Assembly (NCBI GenBank): GCA_017885385.1
Contig: JAFNGF010000282.1
Span: forward strand, 1 to 12,910
Direction: 5' to 3'
DNA from: Planctomycetota bacterium
GTDB lineage: Bacteria > Planctomycetota > Phycisphaerae > Sedimentisphaerales > Anaerobacaceae
DNA: 12,910 nucleotides
Made by a program: the position numbers and the translations under genes. The notes under the pieces were generated by a model. That model did not search any database, had not been told where the DNA came from, and saw nothing but the letters and a program-made list of their open reading frames with translations. Of the stretch, positions 6,655 to 12,467 are shown in pieces (position 1 is the first letter of the stretch; every line of letters starts with the position of its first letter).

Positions 6655-7502
6655 GCAAGCCAGCAGAGCAACTAAGGCGGGTCTTAGAGAAGCTGTACGA
6701 CAAATACAACCACCGGCGGTTCATACCGCCGGACCCTCTTCAGTTTTTGTACAGATACTCAGACTTTGCCGACAGAGAGGTGGTTGGCTTTTTGTCGGCT
6801 GCGCTTGCCTACGGCAGGGTAGAGCAGATCGAAAAGAGCCTGAACAGTCTTTTTGCCCGCATGGGCAAAAGCCCGTACGCGTTTGTGAAGCACTTCCGCA
6901 AAGCTGAGCGAGAAAAACTAAGCAGTTTCAAGCATCGTTTCACAACCGGACAAGACATCTCGGATTTGCTGGAGATTTTGAAGCAGGTGCTTCATAGCCA
7001 GGGCAGCATAGAGGCCTACTTTTTGCGGGGGTACAGACAGACAGATAGAAACATTATTCCAGCCTTATCGCGATTTTGTGAATCACTTCTTGGAATTTAC
7101 GCGAGAAAGGATGGCGTCCGGATCAGCCCTGGATTAAAGTATCTGCTGGTAAATCCATCTGGCAAAAGTGCGTGCAAAAGGCTGAACCTTTTCTTGCGTT
7201 GGATGGTACGTAAGGATGAAGTCGACCCGGGCTTGTGGAAGTCGGTCGACAGGGCTAAATTAGTTGTTCCCGTGGATGTCCATATAGCCAGGTTATGCAG
7301 GATTTTGGGGTTTTACGACCAAAAAACAGTTTCTTTAGTGACAGCAGTAAAAATAACGGAAAGTTTCGCAGAGATTGCGCCAGCCGACCCGGCAAAATAC
7401 GACTTTGCACTGAGCCGGATCGGCATTATGGATAATTGCGACGGCAATTATCGGCAACATTGTGAGAACTGTGAGCTGCTTGGATATTGTTTTGGCGGTT
7501 AG
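6651..7502 (+). CDS. TIGR02757/DUF2400 family protein with C-terminal cysteine cluster
   Basis: A 283-aa protein of a conserved bacterial family of unproven function, related to helix-hairpin-helix DNA repair proteins. Recognisable family segments are RYSDFADREVVGFLSAALAYGR (about 36-57), the region KRLNLFLRWMVRKDEVD (about 177-193), the PVDVHIARLCR block (about 207-217) and DPAKYDFALSRIG. The end carries Cys263, Cys271, Cys274 and Cys280, a C-X7-C-X2-C-X5-C pattern close to the [4Fe-4S] loop of endonuclease III (C-X6-C-X2-C-X5-C). An iron-sulfur cluster and a DNA-related role are therefore plausible but not shown. The start is TTG at 6651, overlapping the sodN stop by four bases, with AAGGCGAG about eight bases upstream. 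Translational coupling to sodN places it in the oxidative-stress operon, which would fit repair of oxidised DNA. That role is inference. Confidence 0.85.
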   Translation: MSKPAEQLRRVLEKLYDKYNHRRFIPPDPLQFLYRYSDFADREVVGFLSAALAYGRVEQIEKSLNSLFARMGKSPYAFVKHFRKAEREKLSSFKHRFTTGQDISDLLEILKQVLHSQGSIEAYFLRGYRQTDRNIIPALSRFCESLLGIYARKDGVRISPGLKYLLVNPSGKSACKRLNLFLRWMVRKDEVDPGLWKSVDRAKLVVPVDVHIARLCRILGFYDQKTVSLVTAVKITESFAEIAPADPAKYDFALSRIGIMDNCDGNYRQHCENCELLGYCFGG

Positions 7503-7541
7503 TCGGCTGCAGGTTATCGAGGGACTTTTGCTGGATAAGTT

Positions 7542-7997
7542 ATGTGCCCGGCTAAAGACAAGATAAAAGTGCTGTTTGTGTGCACCGGCAATTCCTGCCG
7601 CAGTCAGATGGCAGAGGGCTGGACCCGGTACTTAAAGGGCGATGTCATTGAGGCCTCCTCGGCGGGAGTCTGGCCCGTCGGCGTTCATCCAAGAGCGATA
7701 AGAGTTATGGCGGAGGCGGGAGTGGATATTTCAGACCAGACCTCCAAGCACGTTGATGAGTTTCTCGGGACTGATTTTGATTTTGTGGTAACGCTGTGCG
7801 ATAATGCCAGGCAGCAGTGCCCCGTTTTTCCCGGCAAGGCCAAGCTCATTCACAAGGCCTTTGAAGATCCTGTTGCCGTGGCCGGTAGCGAAGAGCAAAT
7901 CATGCACGCCTTTCGCAAGGCACGGGATGACATAAAAGCATTTATAGAAACGGTGCCGGAAGCTTTGAAACAACAAAAGACAGGGGGCAGTATTTAG
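7542..7997 (+). CDS. arsC: Arsenate reductase, thioredoxin-coupled ArsC (low-molecular-weight phosphatase fold)
   Basis: A 151-aa protein. It reduces arsenate to arsenite using a cascade of three cysteines and thioredoxin. The P-loop CTGNSCRSQMAEG gives nucleophile Cys14 with Arg20 (C-X5-R). Cys86 and Cys93 in TLCDNARQQCPVFPG match the second and third redox cysteines, with the same spacing as Staphylococcus aureus ArsC (10, 82, 89). The Asp in FEDPVAVAGSEEQ (Asp109) is the general acid. It is cytoplasmic. The start has only a weak ribosome binding site (GGAT). It follows the DUF2400 gene by 39 bases and is probably the last gene of the stress operon. No arsR, arsenite pump or methylase is in the window, so arsenite export must be encoded elsewhere. 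A plain protein tyrosine phosphatase is unlikely given the Cys pair. Confidence 0.93.
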   Translation: MCPAKDKIKVLFVCTGNSCRSQMAEGWTRYLKGDVIEASSAGVWPVGVHPRAIRVMAEAGVDISDQTSKHVDEFLGTDFDFVVTLCDNARQQCPVFPGKAKLIHKAFEDPVAVAGSEEQIMHAFRKARDDIKAFIETVPEALKQQKTGGSI

Positions 7998-8107
7998 AAA
8001 TTATCTCAAACCACAAGTTGTCATTCTGAGCGGAGCGAAGAATCTCTTATTTCCGCCAGCCAGACCCTTCGCTTCGCTCAGGGTGACAGTTCTGAGATAG
8101 TTTCTAA
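7994..8107. repeat. Large composite palindrome at the 3' end of arsC
   Basis: An outer inverted repeat pairs 7994-8008 with 8093-8107 (14 of 15 identical), and its left arm includes the arsC stop codon. An inner repeat pairs 8019-8040 with 8067-8088 (19 of 22 identical), containing TGAGCGGAGCGAAG on the left and CTTCGCTTCGCTCA on the right. Every mismatch in both arms becomes a G-U pair in the plus-strand RNA, so the transcript could form a nearly unbroken hairpin of about 37 pairs. The inner part resembles a widespread intergenic repeat type. No target duplication is visible. Confidence 0.8.
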
Positions 8108-8108
8108 G

Positions 8109-8130
8109 CCCCGCAATTCATTGCGGGGTT
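8109..8130 (+). terminator. Terminator-like hairpin after the arsC cluster
   Basis: CCCCGCAA (8109-8116), loop TTCA, TTGCGGGG (8121-8128), then TTCTAT. The stem is perfect and GC-rich but the following T-run is short, so termination efficiency is uncertain. It lies directly after the large palindrome and 18 bases before the next start. Confidence 0.6.
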
Positions 8131-8146
8131 CTATCTGTAAATAGTT

Positions 8147-9868
8147 ATGGATGTAGAGCAACTCGAAAAATATAGTTCGGCTGTAACGCTTTCGGATATG
8201 GAGGTCTTTGTGTTTCCGGAGCTGGCGTACAGCCTGGTTTTGGCTAATATTATGAGTCCCCTCATCTGGCAGTGGCGGCAGATAGACTGTTTCAAGAGCT
8301 TGCAGGGCAAAAGCAGCTATCGAAAACTAATGCGGTTGCGGCAATTCATAATGGATGAATACGATTTCAACCTCGACCTGGAAACTTGGGGCCTTACCAG
8401 CAAAGCCAGAGAACTGAAGCGGTTTGAGAAGTTCATCTTGCCGCAGGATATCGCCGCAACCAACGCACTTTTTGGTTACGAGGGGGACAAGTATTATTTT
8501 GATGTGGATATTCGCAGGCATTTCGGCCTGGATAAATATGATAGTGACATTATCCCGTACTGGAAAACCGAAACAGTTGAAGCTATGGATGCTTTCAGGT
8601 TCAAAAAGGGCTACACAAAGCGTGCGGGCGAGTGCGTTTCGCTGGCGGCTCTGTATGCGGCGGCAGCTTTTATCGTATGCGGAGTGCCGTTAGAAGACAT
8701 TTATATGATGCTTACGCCGCTTCACTCGCAAAATTTCATCGATGTGAACGACGGGGTTTTGACCAACAACCGCAGGCTTGTTACCAAAGCCATGTGGTTC
8801 AACGGCACGGAAATTTCCGACAAAGCACAGCGGGCTCTCCGCAACGAAAACGCCACCATAGTCGCCCATTTGACCGGTTATGTGCACTGTTTTTACAGCC
8901 AGGCAACGATGAACAAAGAGCTTTATCAGAGGTTCGCCGGCAAGCTGGCTTCGTATCTGACGGCGGATTTATCGCCCGGGGTCTTTACAAGTTTCCTGCG
9001 CAGCCGTCATCACTATCAGAAATACTTTCAGCTTTGCCGGGACTGCCATGGACAGGCACAGTTCTTGGAGGCGGAGGTCCTGTTTCATTACGAGCACAGC
9101 AGCAATTATAGAATCGCCGACTCAACGCACGAAAAGTTGCTGGCTGAGGTCTCGGATGAAGATTTTGTCCCATACGAGCTTCCCGGCAGAATTCGCTGCG
9201 ATAAGCTCGATGAGCTTCTAAAGCAGCAGAAAATAGACATCCGGAATCCACAAGGTAGAGCCGCCCTAAGAAAGTTTATCGAGCACGTGGTTCCTGATGC
9301 GCAGCGGTTTGTCCGAGAGCTGGCCGATTTTGTGCACATCGAGGCGAGGCTGCCGGCTATAGACAAGAATTTTGTGCAGGGTGTTCCAATCGAAATCTCT
9401 GTTGGTCAAAATAGAGAGCAGATAATCGACTATCTGCAGCAATTGCGCACAAGCAATTCCACCGCCGACCTTGCGTTCTACGCATATCGTGACATGGGAA
9501 CCTGCGATTGGACCCCGTTTGTCAAAGCAGCGGTGGAAAGAAATCCGGTCTCGATAGAGATGACAAGCAATATGTCCGTCGAGCAGGCATACGACTGGCT
9601 CAGCGGCCTGGCTAACGAGTCCATCTATCCTGATAAGCGCCTTGCCCAACCCGATGAGGTGGCAAACTATGGCCGGGGCGACGGAATTGAGAAGGCCTTG
9701 ACGCTGGCAAACGTAATCCGCCAAAGAAGTCCCGAACAGGATACCGAAATAGTAGTACAACGTAATAGCGTAGTGCTCAAGGGACAGAACGAGTATCGCT
9801 TTTTATCCGGCAAAGAGTTTGAAAAGCGCATTACAATCTTCCAGAGCGGCGACATAAATGCAGGTTAG
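8147..9868 (+). CDS. Uncharacterised 573-aa protein, possible transglutaminase-like core
   Basis: I do not recognise a named family. It is long, soluble and has no signal peptide or clear membrane helix. The middle is the most distinctive part: GECVSLAALYAA with Cys163, a hydrophobic helix, then TPLHSQNFIDVNDG with His193 and Asp199/Asp202. The Cys, then His about 30 residues later, then Asp order is what transglutaminase-like cysteine proteins show, so a papain-like catalytic triad is possible but unproven. A CRDCH motif occurs at 297-301; without export it is more likely a metal or structural site than a heme site. The C-terminal third (about 400-573) is mixed and shows no known motif. The ATG has no clear ribosome binding site. 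It ends 24 bases before the flavodiiron gene and probably shares its transcript, so a role in O2 or NO stress is guessed from context only. Confidence 0.8.
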   Translation: MDVEQLEKYSSAVTLSDMEVFVFPELAYSLVLANIMSPLIWQWRQIDCFKSLQGKSSYRKLMRLRQFIMDEYDFNLDLETWGLTSKARELKRFEKFILPQDIAATNALFGYEGDKYYFDVDIRRHFGLDKYDSDIIPYWKTETVEAMDAFRFKKGYTKRAGECVSLAALYAAAAFIVCGVPLEDIYMMLTPLHSQNFIDVNDGVLTNNRRLVTKAMWFNGTEISDKAQRALRNENATIVAHLTGYVHCFYSQATMNKELYQRFAGKLASYLTADLSPGVFTSFLRSRHHYQKYFQLCRDCHGQAQFLEAEVLFHYEHSSNYRIADSTHEKLLAEVSDEDFVPYELPGRIRCDKLDELLKQQKIDIRNPQGRAALRKFIEHVVPDAQRFVRELADFVHIEARLPAIDKNFVQGVPIEISVGQNREQIIDYLQQLRTSNSTADLAFYAYRDMGTCDWTPFVKAAVERNPVSIEMTSNMSVEQAYDWLSGLANESIYPDKRLAQPDEVANYGRGDGIEKALTLANVIRQRSPEQDTEIVVQRNSVVLKGQNEYRFLSGKEFEKRITIFQSGDINAG

Positions 9869-9892
9869 GACTGCTTACGGAGAAACACAGTT

Positions 9893-11074
9893 ATGGTAGT
9901 GGAGCTTAAAAAGGGCGTCTATTGGGTTGGTGTAGTGGATTGGGGTATCCGTCACTTCCACGGATACGAGCTATCGACGCATCGCGGAACCACTTACAAC
10001 GCATATTTGATCGTCGACCGGAAAACCGCCCTTGTCGATACCGTCTGGGGGCCATTCCAGAGAGACTTTGTCGAAAATATCCGGCAGATTATAGACCCAA
10101 GCAAGATTGACTTTGTTATCGCCAATCACGCTGAGCCTGACCATTCGGGAAGTCTGCCCGAGATTATGCGGCTGGCTAAAAACGCCACGCTTATCGTTTC
10201 CAATCGCGGGCGTGAAAGTATTGAGGGACATTACCACCAAGGCTGGAGCTTCAAGGCCGTACAAACCGGCGACAAGGTCAGCCTGGGCGGAAATGAGCTT
10301 GTCTTTGTCGAGGCGCCGATGCTGCATTGGCCGGATAGCATGTTTACTTACCTGACCGGGCAAAATATTCTGATGCCAAATGACGCATTTGGCCAGCATT
10401 ATGCCGCCGCATTTCGTTTTAACGACCAAGTTAATGAAAAGGAATTATATGAAGAGGCGATGAAGTATTACGCCAATATCCTCACGCCGTTCAGCCACTT
10501 AGTGACCAAGAAGATCGAGGAGGTCCTATCTTTGAAACTGCCGGTCGATATTATTGCCCCCAGTCATGGAGTAATATGGCGGAGAGACCCGCTGCAGATA
10601 GTAAAGAAATACCAGCAATGGGCGGCACAAACGCCGGAGAAAAAAGCGGTGGTTCTCTACGATACGATGTGGCAGGCGACCCGGCGAATGGCTGAGGCGA
10701 TCGCAGATGGCCTGGCCGCCGAAGGGATAGAGCACAAACTTTTCCATACGGCTTTGGCGGATCGCAACGACGTCATAACCGAGATTTTTCAGGCAAGGGC
10801 TATTGTCGTTGGCTCGCCGACATTGAATAGGGGACTTTTACCCACGATTACGCCCATACTTGAGGATTTGAAAGGGCTTAGATTCCAGAATAAAATCGGC
10901 GCCGCCTTTGGCAGCTACGGCTGGAGCGGCGAGTCTGTCAAAATCATCGAGGAGCATTTCGGCAAGTGTGGAATCCCTGTAGCAGCAGAAGGCGTGCTGG
11001 CCAAATGGCAGCCATCGGCTGATGACCTTGCAAATTGTAAGGGCCTTGGGCGTAAGATTGCTGAGGCCATGTGA
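9893..11074 (+). CDS. Flavodiiron protein (FprA/ROO type A, O2 or NO reductase)
   Basis: A 393-aa type A flavodiiron protein. The N-terminal beta-lactamase-like domain holds the diiron ligands His79, Glu81, Asp83 (NHAEPDHSG), His145, Asp164 and His225; these positions nearly coincide with rubredoxin:oxygen oxidoreductase of Desulfovibrio gigas (79, 81, 83, 146, 165, 226). The flavodoxin-like domain runs from about residue 251, with the FMN loop region at YDTMWQATRRMA (256-267), then GSPTLNRGLLP and GSYGWSGE. There is no rubredoxin extension, so a separate rubredoxin must donate electrons; none is in this window. The enzyme reduces O2 to water and/or NO to N2O in the cytoplasm of anaerobes. 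GGAGA at 9879-9883 lies nine bases before ATG. It sits between the 573-aa gene and the Rrf2-Hcp operon. Family and catalytic competence are secure; O2 versus NO preference is not decidable here. Confidence 0.95.
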   Translation: MVVELKKGVYWVGVVDWGIRHFHGYELSTHRGTTYNAYLIVDRKTALVDTVWGPFQRDFVENIRQIIDPSKIDFVIANHAEPDHSGSLPEIMRLAKNATLIVSNRGRESIEGHYHQGWSFKAVQTGDKVSLGGNELVFVEAPMLHWPDSMFTYLTGQNILMPNDAFGQHYAAAFRFNDQVNEKELYEEAMKYYANILTPFSHLVTKKIEEVLSLKLPVDIIAPSHGVIWRRDPLQIVKKYQQWAAQTPEKKAVVLYDTMWQATRRMAEAIADGLAAEGIEHKLFHTALADRNDVITEIFQARAIVVGSPTLNRGLLPTITPILEDLKGLRFQNKIGAAFGSYGWSGESVKIIEEHFGKCGIPVAAEGVLAKWQPSADDLANCKGLGRKIAEAM

Positions 11075-11187
11075 ACAAGGTTCGCATCTGCCAGGACGGT
11101 CGTATAAGTATAGGCTGCGAAAGCCGGACTTTGTGCAAATAGAAGGGGGATTCTTGGGGGAATTTTGGAAAAAACACACTTTTTCGC

Positions 11188-11216
11188 TTGAAAGCGCGAA
11201 CAAATAGGATTATTTT
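11188..11216 (+). promoter_or_regulatory. Putative sigma-70-type promoter of the rrf2-cupin-hcp operon
   Basis: TTGAAA at 11188-11193 and TATTTT at 11211-11216 are separated by 17 bases (5 of 6 and 4 of 6 matches to consensus). The -10 element lies inside the dyad at 11204-11224, the arrangement expected for a repressor that blocks RNA polymerase. Confidence 0.5.
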
Positions 11217-11224
11217 AGTCTTAT
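11204..11224. promoter_or_regulatory. IscR/Rrf2-like operator dyad
   Basis: The core GATTATTTTAGTC (11208-11220) matches 12 of 13 positions of the IscR type 1 half-site pattern GACT-R-WWW-Y-AGTC, and ATA/TAT arms extend the dyad symmetry on both sides. It overlaps the putative -10 region and lies about 75 bases before the Rrf2-family gene, so autoregulation by that protein is the natural reading. The assignment is by motif similarity. Confidence 0.55.
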
Positions 11225-11297
11225 ATATATTGTAGTGGATCGCGATATTGCATTGGGCGTCCCATTTAGCCTTTTGTATTTAAGGATTCAATCGAAG

Positions 11298-11753
11298 GTG
11301 GACATATTGAGGCGAGATACCGATTATGCCCTGCGGGCAATGGTTTTTCTGGCCGGCCGTTGTGGCAATGGGCCGGTTTCAGCCAGAGAAGTGGCCGAGC
11401 GCGCTGACATTCCCTATCAGCTTGCGTGCAAGCTGCTGCAGAAGCTCCACGGTGCGAAACTGGTGAAAAGCTCGATGGGGCCGAAAGGCGGGTTCGAGCT
11501 GAGCCGGCAGCCGTCGGCAATAAGTGTTCTAAAGCTGGTAAAGGCGATTCAAGGCCGTTTGAGCTTAAATAGATGTCTGCTGAACGCCGACGCCTGCTCT
11601 TATCATCGCCAATGTCGTATAAGTAAAAAGTTAGCTGAGCTACAGCAGCAGATGGAGAGTTTTCTCAATAATGTCACGCTGCATGAGCTGGCAAAGAGTA
11701 GCGGCGTCAGGAAGCGAAAATCTGCACAGAGCACTAAAAGAGGTGAAAAATGA
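11298..11753 (+). CDS. Rrf2-family Fe-S transcriptional regulator
   Basis: A 151-aa protein of the IscR/NsrR/Rrf2 class. The winged helix-turn-helix starts with the typical RRDTDYALRAMVFLA (5-19); recognition-region residues VSAREVAERADIPYQLACKLLQKL (27-50) and the wing GPKGGFELSR (61-70) follow. Cys93, Cys100 and Cys106 (C-X6-C-X5-C) are the three cysteines that hold an Fe-S cluster in this family, so it should sense NO, O2 or cluster status. The spacing is not exactly that of IscR. The GTG at 11298 is preferred because the protein then begins as family members do, with AAGGA (11282-11286) upstream; TTG at 11307 behind AAGGTGG is an alternative, and the longer GTG at 11235 lies too close to the operator. 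Its stop overlaps the cupin start by four bases. It leads an operon ending in hcp, which suggests NsrR-like control of NO defence. Confidence 0.88.
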   Translation: MDILRRDTDYALRAMVFLAGRCGNGPVSAREVAERADIPYQLACKLLQKLHGAKLVKSSMGPKGGFELSRQPSAISVLKLVKAIQGRLSLNRCLLNADACSYHRQCRISKKLAELQQQMESFLNNVTLHELAKSSGVRKRKSAQSTKRGEK

Positions 11754-12100
11754 GCATTGAAAAACCCAAGGCAAGCGTCCTGCGAGCTTGCGTGGGCAAG
11801 GGACAAAATCTGGCGGCACTGGTCGAATACTCAGAGGATTCCATCGTCAGCAAAACAATAGTGGATAAACCGGCCGGCGCCATTACCTTATTTGCCTTTG
11901 ATAAGGGGCAGAAGCTGAGCGAGCACAGCGCGCCTTATGATGCCGTTGTTCAGATTCTCGATGGAAAAGCTCGGCTAACCATCGGCGGCAACGACGGGGA
12001 ATTTGTTGCCGGGCAGATTGTCGTAATGCCGGCTGATGTGCCGCACGCAGTTTCTGCCGATGAGAGATTTAAGATGTTGTTGACGATGATTCGTGCTTAG
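11750..12100 (+). CDS. Small cupin-domain protein
   Basis: A 116-aa single-domain cupin. The two beta-barrel motifs are visible: motif 1 around KLSEHSAPYDAVVQILDG (His59; the usual second His of H-x-H is replaced, reading H-S-A-P-Y-D) and motif 2 around GQIVVMPADVPHAVSA (His99). With only His59 and His99 clearly placed, metal binding may be reduced or use other residues. The substrate is unknown. It is cytoplasmic. The start codon overlaps the rrf2 stop (ATGA), with AGAGGTG a few bases upstream, so the two are translationally coupled. Cupins of this size often sit beside redox regulators and could act as a ligand sensor or small enzyme; no specific function is claimed. Confidence 0.88.
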   Translation: MSIEKPKASVLRACVGKGQNLAALVEYSEDSIVSKTIVDKPAGAITLFAFDKGQKLSEHSAPYDAVVQILDGKARLTIGGNDGEFVAGQIVVMPADVPHAVSADERFKMLLTMIRA

Positions 12101-12134
12101 ACAAGGTCGACTCGCAGAAGTCGGAGAGTGTAAG

Positions 12135-12467
12135 ATGTTTAGATGCCCCGGACAAGACCGGCGATTCTGGAAGCCGGAAGATGTTTTTGAGGTTCGGTGT
12201 GGTCAATGCGGCACGTTTGTGGAGTTTTTCAAGGACGAGCCGAAACTGAAGTGCCGTAATTGCGGCAGTATTGTCGTCAACCCGAAGATAGACCGCGGCT
12301 GTGCGCACTGGTGTCAGTACGCCGACCGGTGTTTGAAAGTTTCGCCCGCAACAAATCGTCGAGAGCAGCCCACGGACCGCTCTGAAAAATCCGGAATTAC
12401 CACCATAGGCGGGAGGACACTTAGGGTGGATATGACAAATAAGTCGGAAGGAGACCAAGAACGATGA
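12135..12467 (+). CDS. Cys-rich zinc-ribbon protein preceding hcp
   Basis: A 110-aa protein. Nine cysteines lie in its first 66 residues: Cys4, then a zinc ribbon Cys22-x2-Cys25...Cys40-x2-Cys43, then Cys56, Cys60 and Cys66 in CAHWCQYADRC, which could bind a second metal or an Fe-S cluster. The C-terminal 40 residues are polar and low in order. I recall similar small proteins near hcp in anaerobes, sometimes labelled phosphohydrolase without catalytic residues; no such activity is visible here. The ATG at 12135 has GGAGAG (12122-12127) upstream; a longer start at 12093 would overlap the cupin gene and lacks a site. Its stop overlaps the hcp start by four bases, so the two are translationally coupled. 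A role in electron delivery to, or maturation of, Hcp is a guess from context. Confidence 0.8.
   Translation: MFRCPGQDRRFWKPEDVFEVRCGQCGTFVEFFKDEPKLKCRNCGSIVVNPKIDRGCAHWCQYADRCLKVSPATNRREQPTDRSEKSGITTIGGRTLRVDMTNKSEGDQER
12448..12453 (+). promoter_or_regulatory. Ribosome binding site of hcp, inside the upstream gene
   Basis: AAGGAG lies ten bases before the ATG at 12464. The second ATG at 12470, which would give the usual MFC start of Hcp, is 16 bases away, so 12464 is preferred but not certain. Confidence 0.65.

Larger units (their letters stand above)
11075..11297. other. Intergenic region between the flavodiiron gene and rrf2
   Basis: The first part holds only a weak dyad (TTCGCA at 11081-11086, TGCGAA at 11116-11121) and no terminator with a T-run. 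The second part carries the putative promoter and operator of the rrf2 operon. No small gene or RNA is supported here. Confidence 0.6.

Noticed and set aside
9035..9049. CRDCH as a c-type heme site in the 573-aa protein
   Set aside because: The protein has no signal peptide, so cytochrome c maturation outside the membrane is not expected; the motif is single and may be structural or chance.
11081..11121. Dyad TTCGCA/TGCGAA after the flavodiiron gene as a terminator
   Set aside because: The stem is short, the loop is about 29 bases and no T-run follows.
11183..11200. TTCGC/GCGAA dyad before the rrf2 promoter as a terminator or operator
   Set aside because: The T-run is on the wrong side for plus-strand termination, no minus-strand gene converges here, and it overlaps the better supported -35 element.
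11235..11297. Longer Rrf2 start at GTG 11235
   Set aside because: It would add 21 residues not found in the family, has no ribosome binding site, and begins 10 bases after the operator dyad, leaving little or no leader.
12093..12134. Longer start of the zinc-ribbon gene at 12093
   Set aside because: It overlaps the end of the cupin gene and lacks a ribosome binding site, whereas ATG 12135 has GGAGAG upstream and begins with the conserved-looking MFRCPGQD.
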